Of a stretch of 64,000 nucleotides of DNA, positions 49,327-58,778 are shown in pieces. The translations under genes were made by a program, and so were the position numbers. Origin of the DNA: JBOGOC01 sp050747525 (lineage in GTDB: Bacteria; Acidobacteriota; Polarisedimenticolia; JACPZX01; DASXTC01); assembly GCA_050747525.1 (NCBI GenBank), contig JBOGOC010000091.1:115883-179882 (forward strand), in the 5' to 3' direction. How positions within the stretch are numbered: position 1 is the first letter of the stretch; each line of letters opens with the position of its first letter. The notes beneath the pieces were generated by a model, which ran no database searches, was not told the DNA's origin, and worked only from the letters and a program-made list of their open reading frames with translations.

Positions 49327-50061
49327 TTGGACCCGGTCCTTCGGAACCTGATCCAGTTTCAGGACCTTTCGCTCCAGATGGCGCGCCTGCAGGCCCGCCT
49401 GCAGCAGTTCCCAGCCCAGATCCTGGCCATCGATGACGAAGTGAAGGCGGCCTCCGGGGCGAGGGAGGCGGCCAAGGCCGCCCTGCAGGATCACCAGAAG
49501 GAGCGCCGCCGCCTCGAGGGAGAGCTGCAGGACTGGGAATCGAAGCTGCGCAAGTACAACGAGCAGCTCATGCAGGTGAAGACCAACGACGAATACCGCG
49601 CCATGCAGCACGAGATCGCGGGCGTGAAGGACAAGATCGGCGGGGTCGAGGAGAAGATCCTCCTTCTCATGGAGGAAGCCGAGACCGGCGAGCGGCGCGT
49701 GAAGGAAGAGCAGGCGCGCCACGAGACCCTGCGCAAGGAAGGCGAGGTGCGCAAGAGCGCCGTCAACCGCGAGAAAGAGCAGGTGGACGCCGAGGCGGCC
49801 CGCATCGGAGGGCTTCAGGATGTGGCCCGCGCCGGACTGGGCGCCGGCGTGCTGGAGATGTTCGATCGGATCGCCCGGGGGCGAAACGGTGTCGCGCTGG
49901 CCCGGGCGCGCGACGAGCGCTGCCTGGAGTGCCAGGTCCGGATCCGTCCGCAGATTTTCCAGGATATCCGCCGGAATGACCAGATCATCCAGTGCGACTC
50001 CTGCAGGCGCATCCTCTACTACGTCCCGGAGGCCCCGGCGGCGGACGGCCCCCCCACCTGA
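49327..50061 (+). CDS. Coiled-coil protein with C4 zinc ribbon (CdsZ/DUF164 type)
   Basis: A 244-residue protein: a long antiparallel coiled coil at 10-165 with the conserved KTNDEYRAMQHEI turn, and a C-terminal zinc ribbon CLECQVRIRPQIF ... IIQCDSCRRILYY. This family is widespread and often sits next to RNase H or nif3-like genes; a nucleic-acid or ribosome-linked role has been proposed. It starts with TTG 49327 after GAGGGA. Confidence 0.87.
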   Translation: MDPVLRNLIQFQDLSLQMARLQARLQQFPAQILAIDDEVKAASGAREAAKAALQDHQKERRRLEGELQDWESKLRKYNEQLMQVKTNDEYRAMQHEIAGVKDKIGGVEEKILLLMEEAETGERRVKEEQARHETLRKEGEVRKSAVNREKEQVDAEAARIGGLQDVARAGLGAGVLEMFDRIARGRNGVALARARDERCLECQVRIRPQIFQDIRRNDQIIQCDSCRRILYYVPEAPAADGPPT

Positions 50062-50071
50062 GCCAGGCGCG

Positions 50072-50503
50072 ATGATCGCCAGCATCGACGGAGGGGCGCG
50101 CGGCAACCCCGGCAGCGCCGGCTTCGGCGTGTACGTGCAGGACGATCAGGGACGCGAGCTGGCCAGCCTGTACGGTTACCTCGGCGTGCAGACCAACAAC
50201 GTCGCCGAGTACGCGGGCCTGCTGGCCGCCCTGCGGTGGGCTCTGTCCAACAACGTGAAGCGCCTCACCATCCGGTCCGATTCGCAGCTCCTCGTCCGGC
50301 AGGTCCTCGGGCAGTACCGGGTGAAGAATCCGGTGCTGCAGCAGCTGCACGGGACAGCTCTCCCCATGATGCGCAAGATCGGGCAGGTCCGCGTCGAGCA
50401 CGTCCCCCGCGAGCAGAACAAGGACGCCGATCGCCTGGCCAACATGGCGATGGACACCCGCGGTGAGCAGCCCGAGGGGATCACGGCGGGGCTGCTGGCA
50501 TGA
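50072..50503 (+). CDS. Ribonuclease HI-like protein
   Basis: A 143-residue RNase H fold: acidic residues in ASIDGGARGNPGSAGFG (Asp), NNVAEYAGLLAALRWA (Glu), IRSDSQLLVRQVLG (Asp) and NKDADRLANMAM (Asp). It degrades the RNA of RNA-DNA hybrids. It belongs to the short group often linked with the zinc-ribbon gene found just upstream (10-base gap). Its stop overlaps the yggS-like start (ATGA). Confidence 0.9.
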   Translation: MIASIDGGARGNPGSAGFGVYVQDDQGRELASLYGYLGVQTNNVAEYAGLLAALRWALSNNVKRLTIRSDSQLLVRQVLGQYRVKNPVLQQLHGTALPMMRKIGQVRVEHVPREQNKDADRLANMAMDTRGEQPEGITAGLLA

Positions 50504-51228
50504 CGGACGACGCGGCGCGCTGTAAGGCCAGCGGGGCGCACATAGGCGCCGCGCTGGCCTCCATCTCCGGCCGCATCGCGGCCGCCGCCGCGCGCGCCGG
50601 GCGCGATCCGTCCAGCGTGACCCTCATCGGCGTCACCAAGACCGTAGACCCGCAGAGGGTGCGCGCCGCCGTCGATGCCGGGCTGCAGCATCTCGGGGAG
50701 AACCGCGTGCAGGAGGCGGAGGGGAAGCAGAGAGCTCTGGGCGAGCTGCCCGGCGTGCGGTGGCACCTCATCGGACACCTGCAGTCCAACAAGGCCGCGC
50801 ACGCGGCGGAGATGTTCGACTGCGTGCACTCGGTGGACAGCCTCGACCTGGGGCGGCGCCTGGACCGGGCCGCCTCCCGCCGGACCACCCCGCTTCAGAT
50901 CCTGGTGCAGGTGGATCTCGGACACGAGCCCACCAAGCACGGGGTGGACGAGCGCGCGCTGGAGGCCCTGGTGAGCGAGCTGTCGCGGTGCGGCCACATC
51001 GAGGTGCGCGGCCTGATGACCATCCCGCCCCTGGCGGAGGATCCGGAAACCTCCCGCCCGTTCTTCAGGCACCTGGTCGGGCTGCGCGACCGGCTGGCGG
51101 CCTCCGGCCACCCCCTTCCCGAGCTTTCGATGGGAATGACGGGGGATTTCGAGGTGGCCGTTGAAGAAGGGGCCACCCTGGTCCGCGTGGGGCGCGCCCT
51201 TTTCGGCGAGCGCCCCCCTGTGCGGTAG
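50500..51228 (+). CDS. YggS-type pyridoxal phosphate homeostasis protein
   Basis: A 242-residue PLP-binding TIM barrel: lysine in TLIGVTKTVDP, then LGENRVQEAEGK, WHLIGHLQSNKA, VQVDLGHEPTKHGV, RGLMTIPPLAEDP and LSMGMTGDFEVAVEEGATLV plus RVGRALFGER. It buffers free PLP and affects amino-acid pools. The canonical Ser-Lys (VSKT) is VTKT here. Confidence 0.93.
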   Translation: MTDDAARCKASGAHIGAALASISGRIAAAAARAGRDPSSVTLIGVTKTVDPQRVRAAVDAGLQHLGENRVQEAEGKQRALGELPGVRWHLIGHLQSNKAAHAAEMFDCVHSVDSLDLGRRLDRAASRRTTPLQILVQVDLGHEPTKHGVDERALEALVSELSRCGHIEVRGLMTIPPLAEDPETSRPFFRHLVGLRDRLAASGHPLPELSMGMTGDFEVAVEEGATLVRVGRALFGERPPVR

Positions 51229-51313
51229 AATCGCTCCGGGTTGCCCGGGCCTGCGGCAGGACATAAATATGATGCGGCCGGGCGCCCCCGTAGGCGCCGG
51301 CGGGGGACATGCG

Positions 51314-51838
51314 ATGATCATCACGCCGCTGGAGATCGAGGGGCACGAGTTCAGGACCAAGATGAGGGGTTACGACCCCGAAGAGGTCAAGGCCTTTCTG
51401 GGCTTGGTGGCCTCGGAGTTCGAAAAGCTGGCCGTCGCCAACGGCAAGCTCCAGGAAGAGATCGCCGAGGTTCGCGAGAGGCTGGGCGAGCTGCGGGAGC
51501 GCGAGCGCATCCTGAAAGAGACGATGCTGACGGCGCAGAGGCTCTCCCAGGAGATGAAGGAAGAGGCGCACAAGTCGCGCGACGTCATCGTGAAGGAAGG
51601 GGAGGTCAAGGCCGAGCAGCTCATGGGGCACGCGCAGCAGCGCGTCAGCGAGCTGGAGTCGGTCATCCTGGACCTCAAGATGGAGCGGGATGCCGTGGAG
51701 TCGGCCCTGCGGAGCATGCTCGAGCAGCACCTCAAGCTGATCGACATGCGTCACGATGAGGAGGATCTCGCGTCGCGCCTGAAGTTCATGCGCAAGAAAG
51801 CGGTCGCCGGCGCCGCGGGTGACGCCGACTCGAAGTAA
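51314..51838 (+). CDS. DivIVA domain protein
   Basis: A 174-residue protein with the DivIVA N-terminal lipid-binding module (MIITPLEIEGHEFRTKMRGY, then DPEEVKAFLGLVASEFEKL) and a long coiled coil (40-150). DivIVA proteins mark negatively curved membrane at poles and septa; in these Gram-negative operons next to yggS the role is probably in cell-envelope organisation. ATG 51314 was chosen because the conserved domain starts there; the frame is open 51 codons upstream. Confidence 0.85.
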   Translation: MIITPLEIEGHEFRTKMRGYDPEEVKAFLGLVASEFEKLAVANGKLQEEIAEVRERLGELRERERILKETMLTAQRLSQEMKEEAHKSRDVIVKEGEVKAEQLMGHAQQRVSELESVILDLKMERDAVESALRSMLEQHLKLIDMRHDEEDLASRLKFMRKKAVAGAAGDADSK

Positions 51839-51850
51839 GGAGAGCCCGCC

Positions 51851-53140
51851 TTGATCCGGGCGGATCTGGTCATCGTGGATGCCGCCCAGCTCCTCACCCT
51901 GAAGGGGCCCGCCCCCCGTCTGCGCGCCGATCTGCGCGATCTCGCCGTCATCGAAGGGGGCTGCCTCGCCGCGCACTCCGGGCGGATCGTCTTCGCCGGC
52001 AAGCGTGGCGAGTTCGAGGCCGAGGTGGTGCTCGAGGACGGCGCCGACGTGCTCGACGCGATGGGGCGCGTGGTGATGCCCGGCTTCGTGGACGCCCACA
52101 CCCACCTGCCGTTCGCGGGCTCGCGGGAGCTGGAATTCGCGAGGCGGATGTCGGGGGCGACCTACCAGGAGATCGCCGCCGAAGGGGGCGGCATCAACGC
52201 CACGGTGCGCGCCACCCGGGCGGCTTCCGACGAGGAGCTGCTCGACATCATGCTCCAGCGCATGGACCGGATGCTGCTCGAAGGGATCACCACCTGCGAG
52301 GCCAAGAGCGGCTACGGCCTGACGGTGGACCACGAGCTGAGACTGCTGCGCCTGGCCCTGGAGGCCGGAGCCCGCCACCCCATCGACGTGGTGACCACCC
52401 TGCTGGGGGCCCACACGGTGCCGCCCGAATATGCCGGCCGGCGCGACGCCTACGTGAAGCTGGTCGTCGAGGAGATGATCCCGCGGGCGGCCGGCGAAAA
52501 GCTGGCCGCGTACTGCGACGTGTTCTGCGAGTCGGGGGTCTTCAGCGTCGAGGAGGCGCGCCGCATCCTGACGGCGGGGCGCGCGGCGGGACTCACACCG
52601 CGGGTGCACGCCGACCAGCTGACGCCCGGCGGCGGCGCGGAGCTGGCCGCCGAAGTGGGTGCCGCCAGCGCCGACCATCTCGATCACGTCAGCGACGAGG
52701 GGCTGGCCCGCATGGCCGGAGCCGGGGTGGCGGCGATCCTCCTGCCGGGGGCGTCGTTCTGCATGCGGCAGGAGCGGTGGGCCCCCGCCCGGCGGATGGT
52801 GGATGCCGGCGTGGCCGTGGCGGTGGCGAGCGATCTCAATCCGGGGACCTGCAACACCATGTCCATGTCGTTGATGATCGCCCTGGCGTGCCTCTCGATG
52901 GACCTGGCGGTGGAGGAGGCTGTGGCCGCGACCACCCTCAACGCGGCCGTAACAATCGGACGAAGCGGCACGATCGGAAGCCTCGAGCCCGGCAAGCGGG
53001 CCGACGTGCTCGTGCTGGACGCCCCCAGTTACCTCCATCTGGCCTATCGGCCCGGCATCAACCTCCTGCACACCGTGGTGAAGGACGGGCGGGTGGTCGC
53101 CCGCGACCGGCGGATCACCTACCCCGAAGCCATCGCTTGA
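51851..53140 (+). CDS. hutI: Imidazolonepropionase
   Basis: A 429-residue amidohydrolase of histidine degradation (4-imidazolone-5-propanoate to N-formimino-glutamate). Metal ligands: MPGFVDAHTHLPFAGSRE, His in LLGAHTVPPEY, His in PRVHADQLTPGGG, Asp in AVASDLNPGTCNTMSM. Conserved KSGYGL is present. It starts with TTG 51851 after AAGGAGAG. The cyclodeaminase-like gene that follows acts later in the same one-carbon branch. Confidence 0.94.
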   Translation: MIRADLVIVDAAQLLTLKGPAPRLRADLRDLAVIEGGCLAAHSGRIVFAGKRGEFEAEVVLEDGADVLDAMGRVVMPGFVDAHTHLPFAGSRELEFARRMSGATYQEIAAEGGGINATVRATRAASDEELLDIMLQRMDRMLLEGITTCEAKSGYGLTVDHELRLLRLALEAGARHPIDVVTTLLGAHTVPPEYAGRRDAYVKLVVEEMIPRAAGEKLAAYCDVFCESGVFSVEEARRILTAGRAAGLTPRVHADQLTPGGGAELAAEVGAASADHLDHVSDEGLARMAGAGVAAILLPGASFCMRQERWAPARRMVDAGVAVAVASDLNPGTCNTMSMSLMIALACLSMDLAVEEAVAATTLNAAVTIGRSGTIGSLEPGKRADVLVLDAPSYLHLAYRPGINLLHTVVKDGRVVARDRRITYPEAIA

Positions 53141-53214
53141 CTCCCTGAACGACTCACCGTACTTTGCGGTATCCCTCTGATTGAACTGCACAAGGGCGCG
53201 ATCCACCCTCAGAC

Positions 53215-53820
53215 ATGAGCGAAACCCTCCGCGAGCCGGGACTCGAGTTGCCCACGGCTTCTCCCGCCGGCTCGAGCGGCGCGCTGGCCGGATCGCTCGC
53301 CGCAACACTTCTCGCCTCCCTGGCCGCCGAGCACCTGGAACGGGCCTCCAGCGACAAAGCCGAAGATGATCTCCGGGCCATCCGGGACCGGGCACTGTCG
53401 CTGCGCCGGGACCTGGTGGCCATCGTGGAACGGCTGGAGCAGGCGGCACGTGCCGTGGACCGGTCCCGGCGATCCACCCGCCTCCCGTCGCAGCAGGCGG
53501 CCGAGCGGCTGAGGGCCCTGCTGTTCGCCTCCGAAGTGCCGCTGCGTGCGGCCGAGAGCTGCCACGCCCTGCTGAACCTGTCGCTGCGCGCGCTGGGGAA
53601 GATCGGCGTGAAAGGGATCGCCGAGATCGGCACCGCCTCGGCGCTCGCGTTCGCCGGCGTGGTGGGCGGCGTGGTCACGGCGCGGCTCTTCCTCGCCGAC
53701 ATCCCCTCCGGGTCCGGCGTGGGAGTGAGCGTCACCCGCAAGCGCGCCGAGCGTATCTTCCGCGAAGCGGAAGCGCTGCGCACGCAGATCACCGACCGGG
53801 TGCGCCAGCACCTGCCCTGA
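53215..53820 (+). CDS. Cyclodeaminase/cyclohydrolase (FTCD C-terminal-like) protein
   Basis: A 201-residue helical protein of the formiminotetrahydrofolate cyclodeaminase family: SPAGSSGALAGSLAATLLASL at the N-terminus (the glycine-rich folate loop, somewhat degenerate versus PGGGS), AAESCHALLNLSLRALG and VKGIAEIGTASALAFAGVVGG. With hutI next to it, conversion of 5-formimino-THF to methenyl-THF is the best guess. The weakened loop leaves room for another role. Confidence 0.75.
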   Translation: MSETLREPGLELPTASPAGSSGALAGSLAATLLASLAAEHLERASSDKAEDDLRAIRDRALSLRRDLVAIVERLEQAARAVDRSRRSTRLPSQQAAERLRALLFASEVPLRAAESCHALLNLSLRALGKIGVKGIAEIGTASALAFAGVVGGVVTARLFLADIPSGSGVGVSVTRKRAERIFREAEALRTQITDRVRQHLP

Positions 53821-53926
53821 AACCGCGCGTCCGGTGGGCATGATTCGCCGATCGCGGTCCGGTTTTCTCTCCTCCAACCCTTCTGTGGTATAAACCCCGC
53901 ACTCAGGATCCCCAGGCGCACGTTTC

Positions 53927-53946
53927 TGCGGGCCTAGGTGCCCGCA
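53927..53946 (+). promoter_or_regulatory. Leader hairpin before the sulfatase gene
   Basis: TGCGGGC and GCCCGCA, perfect arms with a 6-base loop, end 22 bases before the start codon. An upstream TATAAA (about 53899) could be a -10 element; no clear -35. Confidence 0.35.
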
Positions 53947-53968
53947 CCATCCAAACAGGAGAGCAGCC

Positions 53969-55564
53969 ATGATCCAACGCCTTCTGGTGGTGTCGATGAT
54001 GGCAGCGGGCGCCCTGTGCCCCGGCCCCGTCCACGCACAGGCGACAAAGCCCAACATCGTCGTCATCTTCGGCGACGACATCGGCCAGACGAACGTGAGC
54101 GCCTATTCCATGGGCCTCATGGGATACCGAACGCCCAACATCGACAGAATTGCGCGCGAGGGGATGATCTTCACGGACTACTACGCCGAGCAGAGCTGCA
54201 CCGCCGGTCGGTCGGCGTTCATCACCGGGCAGGCCACGTTCCGGACCGGGTTGAGCAAGGTGGGTGTTCCCGGAGCCACGGTGGGGCTTCAGAAGGAGGA
54301 CCCGACCATCGCGGAGCTGCTCAAGAACCACGGCTACGTCACCGGGCAGTTCGGCAAGAACCACTTCGGTGACCTCAACAAGTTCCTCCCCACCTTGCAC
54401 GGCTTCGACGAGTTCTTCGGCAACTTGTACCATCTGAACGCCGAGGAGGAGCCGGAGCAGCGGACCTATCCGGGGCCGAAGTTCAAGGAGAAGTTCGGTC
54501 CGCGCGGAGTGATCCACAGCAAGGCGACGGACCGGGACGATCCGACCGAGCAGCCGCGCTGGGGACGCGTGGGCCGACAGACCATCGAAGACACCGGCCC
54601 GCTCACCGTGAAGCGCATGGAGACCATCGACGACGAGACGTCCGCCGCCGCCGTGGACTTCATCCAACGTCAGGCCAAGGCGGGCAAACCGTTCTTCGTC
54701 TGGTTCAACGGCACCCGGATGCATGCGCGGACCCACGTCGCACCGGAGAGGCGCAGCCCGCCCGGCCTCACCTCCCTCACCGAATACGCCGACGGGATGG
54801 TCGAGCACGACGGACACGTCGGCAAGGTGCTCAAGGCGATCGACGACCTGAAGATCGCCGACAACACCATCGTGCTGTACACGACCGACAACGGCCCGCA
54901 CATGAACACATGGCCGGACGGCGCCATGACTCCCTTCCGCGGCGAGAAGAACACCAACTGGGAGGGAGCCTTCCGCGTGCCGTGCATGATCCGATGGCCG
55001 GGCAAGATCAAGCCGGGCTCGGTATCCAACGAGATCTTCAGCGCTCTGGACTGGCTGCCCACCCTGCTTGCCGCGGTCGGCGAGCCGGACATCAAGGACA
55101 AGCTGCTCAAGGGGCACTCGGCCGCCGGAAAGACGTTCAAGGTGCACCTGGACGGCTACAACCAGCTTCCCTATCTGACCGGACGTGACGAGAAGAGCGC
55201 GCGCAAGGAGTTCTTCTACTTCAACGACGATGGCGATCTGGTCGCCACACGCTTCGAGAACTGGAAGCTCGTCTTCATGGAGCAGCGGGCCCCCGGCACA
55301 CTGCGGGTTTGGGCCGAGCCCTTCACCGAGCTTCGCATACCCAAGATGTTCGACCTGCGCGCCGACCCGTACGAACGGGCTGACATCACCTCCAACACCT
55401 ACTACGACTGGTTCTTCAGTCAGGGTTACCTGACCCTTGCTGCTCAGGCTGTCGTCGGCCCGTTCCTCGAGAGCTTCAAGGAATTCCCGCCGCGCCAGCG
55501 CGCCGCGTCGTTCAGCATCGATCAGGCGGTCGAGAAGATGAAGCAGAACATTGGTGGGAATTGA
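53969..55564 (+). CDS. Exported sulfatase
   Basis: A 531-residue arylsulfatase. Signal peptide 1-24; metal site PNIVVIFGDDIGQTNVSAYS; formylglycine motif SCTAGRS with C77 as the residue to be oxidised; FGKNHFGD, and LYTTDNGPHMNTWPDG. It hydrolyses sulfate esters in the periplasm. An FGly-generating enzyme is needed and is not in this window. The gene is followed by a remnant of a HAD phosphatase, the partner often found with this sulfatase type. Confidence 0.92.
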   Translation: MIQRLLVVSMMAAGALCPGPVHAQATKPNIVVIFGDDIGQTNVSAYSMGLMGYRTPNIDRIAREGMIFTDYYAEQSCTAGRSAFITGQATFRTGLSKVGVPGATVGLQKEDPTIAELLKNHGYVTGQFGKNHFGDLNKFLPTLHGFDEFFGNLYHLNAEEEPEQRTYPGPKFKEKFGPRGVIHSKATDRDDPTEQPRWGRVGRQTIEDTGPLTVKRMETIDDETSAAAVDFIQRQAKAGKPFFVWFNGTRMHARTHVAPERRSPPGLTSLTEYADGMVEHDGHVGKVLKAIDDLKIADNTIVLYTTDNGPHMNTWPDGAMTPFRGEKNTNWEGAFRVPCMIRWPGKIKPGSVSNEIFSALDWLPTLLAAVGEPDIKDKLLKGHSAAGKTFKVHLDGYNQLPYLTGRDEKSARKEFFYFNDDGDLVATRFENWKLVFMEQRAPGTLRVWAEPFTELRIPKMFDLRADPYERADITSNTYYDWFFSQGYLTLAAQAVVGPFLESFKEFPPRQRAASFSIDQAVEKMKQNIGGN

Positions 55565-55566
55565 CC

Positions 55567-55848
55567 ATGCGGCGGCACGCCGTCATCGCCGCCATCGCCC
55601 TGATCACGAGCGCGGGCGCGCTCGAAGCCGCCGACCCCCTGCCCTCATGGAACGACACCGGTCCGAAGACGGTCGCGGGAGAGGGAGCGCGCTTCGCGCT
55701 GATCGTGCATCACACGGACGCCGTGCGGGAATATGCCTACGATCGCGACTCTTCGATCGGGAGGCTGGACAAGGCCCTGGACGTTGCCCGGGAGCGCCAT
55801 TGGACGGTGGTCGACATGAAGAACGACTGGAAGGTCATCTACCCATGA
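55567..55848 (+). pseudogene. HAD-type acid phosphatase remnant with catalytic core deleted
   Basis: A 93-residue open frame: signal peptide, then the family N-terminal motif LPSWNDTGPK, which passes directly to the family C-terminal region (GARFALIVHHTDAVREYAYD, RDSSIGRLDKALDVARERHW, TVVDMKNDWKVIYP). Intact relatives have roughly 230 residues between, including the nucleophile motif DNDGTLW; none of that is present. The deletion kept the frame and both ends. It is probably an inactive remnant, although a short exported protein could still be made. A TTG at 55561 is an alternative start. Confidence 0.75.
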
Positions 55849-55857
55849 GTCGCGGGT

Positions 55858-56226
55858 CTAGAACAGGACGGCCGATTCTTCCTCGGTGAAGCGCCACGCG
55901 TAGGTGAAGAAGGGGGTCCTCACCGGCACCGTGTAGTCGGCCGTGATGATGAGGCGCGACTGGCTGCGCTGGATCTTGATGTTGTCCTTGGTGATGGGCA
56001 GCTCCAGCTCCTGCGCCTTGAGCAGCAGCTCCTTGAGGATGACCTCGTTGGTCTTCATCGAGCCCGAGTACTGCGCCTGGGTCTTGATGGCGTTGTCGAA
56101 GTCGTAGGCCGCGATGTAGACGGGGATGAACTTGAAGCACAGATAGGCGGTGAACAGCAGGAAGGCGAACGAGAAGAGCGTCTTGACGGTGATGGCTCCC
56201 CGCTCGGAGCCGCGGCTGCTCGGCAT
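55858..56226 (-). CDS. DUF4845-like single-span membrane protein
   Basis: A 122-residue protein: basic N-terminus, one span (TLFSFAFLLFTAYLCFKFIP), then a small exterior domain (VYIAAYDFDNAIKTQAQYSG, ADYTVPVRTPFFTYAWRF). DUF4845 proteins frequently stand next to lepB, as here. Function unknown. ATG 56226 follows GGGAGGG. Confidence 0.72.
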   Translation of the reverse strand: MPSSRGSERGAITVKTLFSFAFLLFTAYLCFKFIPVYIAAYDFDNAIKTQAQYSGSMKTNEVILKELLLKAQELELPITKDNIKIQRSQSRLIITADYTVPVRTPFFTYAWRFTEEESAVLF

Positions 56227-56324
56227 TTTCGTGCTTCCCTCCCTTGACGGGGGGCGAATCTACGGTGCGCCCGTCATCACGTCAAGCGCGACGGTGACGT
56301 TGTCTGGGATGTCCGGATCGTCGG

Positions 56325-56948
56325 CTAGCGGATGGCCAGGAAGGTTCGGTCCCACCGGGTGCGCGACAGCGTCCCCGCCTGGGCCGCGTCCGCATCCTCG
56401 CCGGCGGAGGCCACCGACCAGTAGACGAACAGAGCGCGGCCACGGATCTGGCTGCGCGGCACGAAGCCCAGCTCCCGGCTGTCCGCGGAGTTGTCCCGGT
56501 TGTCCCCCATCAGGAAGTAGTGACCGGGAGGCACCTTCACCGGCGGCAGGAAGTCGCGCTCAGGGATGGTCTCGGGATCGTCGTTGTGTGCATACGGCTC
56601 CTGCGCCGGCTTGCCGTTGACGAACAGGGCCTTGCGCTCCACGCGCACCTCGTCGCCCGGCAGGCCGATCACGCGCTTGACGTAGTCCTTCTCGGGCTCG
56701 CCGTCGAACTTGAACACCACGACGTCCCCCCGCTGGATCTCGCGCAGCGGCAGGAGGCCCCCCTCGAAGTCCATCCTCGAGGCCAGGGCGAACTTGTCCA
56801 CGATGATGTGGTCGCCCACCATGAGGCTCTGCTCCATGGACGGCGTGGGGATGCGGAAGGCCTCGAAGAGAAAGGTGCGCACGAACAGCGAGAGGATGAT
56901 GGCCACGATGGCCGCCTCGAAGTAGTCGCGCGCCAGGCTCTTCTTCAT
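56325..56948 (-). CDS. lepB: Signal peptidase I
   Basis: A 207-residue leader peptidase: one N-terminal span (FEAAIVAIILSLFVRTFLF), catalytic Ser37 in IPTPSMEQSLMVGD, Lys91 in DYVKRVIGLPGDEV, and box E GHYFLMGDNRDNSADSRE. It cleaves Sec signal peptides at the outer face of the membrane. ATG 56948 lies 5 bases beyond the lepA stop, so lepA and lepB form the usual pair. Confidence 0.94.
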   Translation of the reverse strand: MKKSLARDYFEAAIVAIILSLFVRTFLFEAFRIPTPSMEQSLMVGDHIIVDKFALASRMDFEGGLLPLREIQRGDVVVFKFDGEPEKDYVKRVIGLPGDEVRVERKALFVNGKPAQEPYAHNDDPETIPERDFLPPVKVPPGHYFLMGDNRDNSADSRELGFVPRSQIRGRALFVYWSVASAGEDADAAQAGTLSRTRWDRTFLAIR

Positions 56949-56953
56949 CGCGA

Positions 56954-58747
56954 TCAGATCCTCAGGATCGCCAGGAAGGCTTCCTGGGGGATGTCCACCT
57001 TCCCGACGCGCTTCATCCGCTTCTTGCCTTCCTTCTGCTTCTCCAGCAGCTTGCGCTTGCGTGTGATGTCGCCGCCGTAGCACTTGGCCAGCACGTTCTT
57101 GCGCAGCGCCTTGACCACCTCGCGGGAGATGATCCGGCTGCCGATGGAGGCCTGGATGACCACCTCGAACATCTGGCGCGGGATCACCTCGCGCATCTTC
57201 TCGGCCAGGGCGCGCCCCCGCAGGTACGCCTTCTCGCGGTGCACGATGAGCGACAGGGCGTCGACCGGGTCGCTGTTCACCAGGATGTCCAGCTTCACGA
57301 GGTCCGAGTCGCGGTAGCCCGTCAGATGGTAGTCCAGGCTGGCGTAGCCGCGCGAAAGGGACTTGAGCTTGTCATAGAAGTCCAGGACGATCTCGTTGAG
57401 CGGCAGCTCGTAGGTGAGCAGCACGCGCTGGGGGGAAAGATATTTCATCTCCTTCTGGGTGCCACGCCGCTCTTCCGCCAGCTTGAAGATGACCCCCAGA
57501 AACTCGGGCGGCGTGATGATGAGGGCCGTGATGATGGGCTCCTCGATGGCCGCAATCTCCTGGCTGGACGGCATCTTCGTGGGGTTGGACACTTCCACCA
57601 GGTCCCCGCCCGTGGTCAGCACCCGGTAGCCCACCCCCGGGGCGGTGGTCAGCAGATCCAGCCCGAACTCGCGCTCCAGGCGCGCCTGGATGATCTCCAT
57701 GTGCAGCAGCCCCAGGAAGCCGCAGCGGAACCCGAACCCCAGGGCCGTGGAGCTCTCCGGCTCGTAGAAGAAGGACGAGTCGTTGAGGCGCAGCTTCTCC
57801 AGCGCGTCGCGCAGGCCTTCGTAGTTGGTGTCGTCGGTGGGATAGAGGCCGGCGAACACCAGCGGCTTGATCTTCTGGAAGCCGGGGAAGGGGGTCTCGG
57901 TGGGGCGCCGGTCCTCGGTGACCGTATCGCCGATCTGGCAGTCCTGGACGTTCTTGATGCCGGCGATGATGTAGCCGACCTCACCCACCGACAGTCTGCC
58001 GGTGTTCTTCATCTTGGGCGTGTAGACGCCCACTTCCTCGGCGTCTAGGGAGCGCCCGGCGGCCATCAGCCGGATGCGCGCGCCCTGGTTCACGGCGCCG
58101 TCGATGACCCGCACCAGCATGATCACGCCACGGTAAGGGTCGTACCACGAGTCGAAGATGAGGGCCTTGAGCGGGGCGTCCGGCTCTCCGGCCGGGGCAG
58201 GCACGTTCCGGATGATCGACTCGAGGATGTCCTGGATGCCGATCCCCTCCTTGGCGGAGGCCAGGATGGACTGCGACACGTCCAGACCGATGACGTCGCG
58301 GACCTGGTCGCGCGCGCGCTCCGGCTCGGCGCTCTGGACGTCGATCTTGTTGATGACCGTGATGACGGCCAGGTCGCTCTCGATGGCCATGTAGGCGTTG
58401 GCCAGGGTCTGGGCCTCCACCCCTTGCGTGGCGTCCACCACCAGGAGCGCCCCTTCGCAGGCGGAAAGGCTGCGGCTCACCTCGTAGGTGAAGTCCACGT
58501 GCCCCGGCGTGTCGATGAGGTTGAACAGGTATTCCTCGCCAGACAGGGAGCGGTAGGTCAGGGCCACGGAGTGGGCCTTGATGGTGATGCCACGCTCGCG
58601 CTCCAGGTCCATGTCGTCGAGCACCTGGTTCTCCATCTCGCGCGCGGTGAGGGCCCCGGTCATCTCCAGGATCCGGTCGGCCAGGGTGGACTTGCCGTGG
58701 TCGATGTGCGCGATGATGGAGAAGTTACGGATGTGGGACGGCTTCAT
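56954..58747 (-). CDS. lepA: Elongation factor 4
   Basis: A 597-residue translational GTPase: G1 AHIDHGKST, G2 ERERGITIKAHS, G3 DTPGHVDF, G4 NKID, followed by the EF-G-like domains and the C-terminal domain unique to LepA (CYGGDITRKRKLLEKQKEGK). It is thought to aid ribosome assembly or back-translocation. The start was set at ATG 58747 because conserved KPSHIRNFSIIAHIDHGKST begins there; the frame is open 51 more codons. Confidence 0.96.
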   Translation of the reverse strand: MKPSHIRNFSIIAHIDHGKSTLADRILEMTGALTAREMENQVLDDMDLERERGITIKAHSVALTYRSLSGEEYLFNLIDTPGHVDFTYEVSRSLSACEGALLVVDATQGVEAQTLANAYMAIESDLAVITVINKIDVQSAEPERARDQVRDVIGLDVSQSILASAKEGIGIQDILESIIRNVPAPAGEPDAPLKALIFDSWYDPYRGVIMLVRVIDGAVNQGARIRLMAAGRSLDAEEVGVYTPKMKNTGRLSVGEVGYIIAGIKNVQDCQIGDTVTEDRRPTETPFPGFQKIKPLVFAGLYPTDDTNYEGLRDALEKLRLNDSSFFYEPESSTALGFGFRCGFLGLLHMEIIQARLEREFGLDLLTTAPGVGYRVLTTGGDLVEVSNPTKMPSSQEIAAIEEPIITALIITPPEFLGVIFKLAEERRGTQKEMKYLSPQRVLLTYELPLNEIVLDFYDKLKSLSRGYASLDYHLTGYRDSDLVKLDILVNSDPVDALSLIVHREKAYLRGRALAEKMREVIPRQMFEVVIQASIGSRIISREVVKALRKNVLAKCYGGDITRKRKLLEKQKEGKKRMKRVGKVDIPQEAFLAILRI

Positions 58748-58778
58748 CGGTGATCCCCGGACTCCATGGAGGCCGGCC

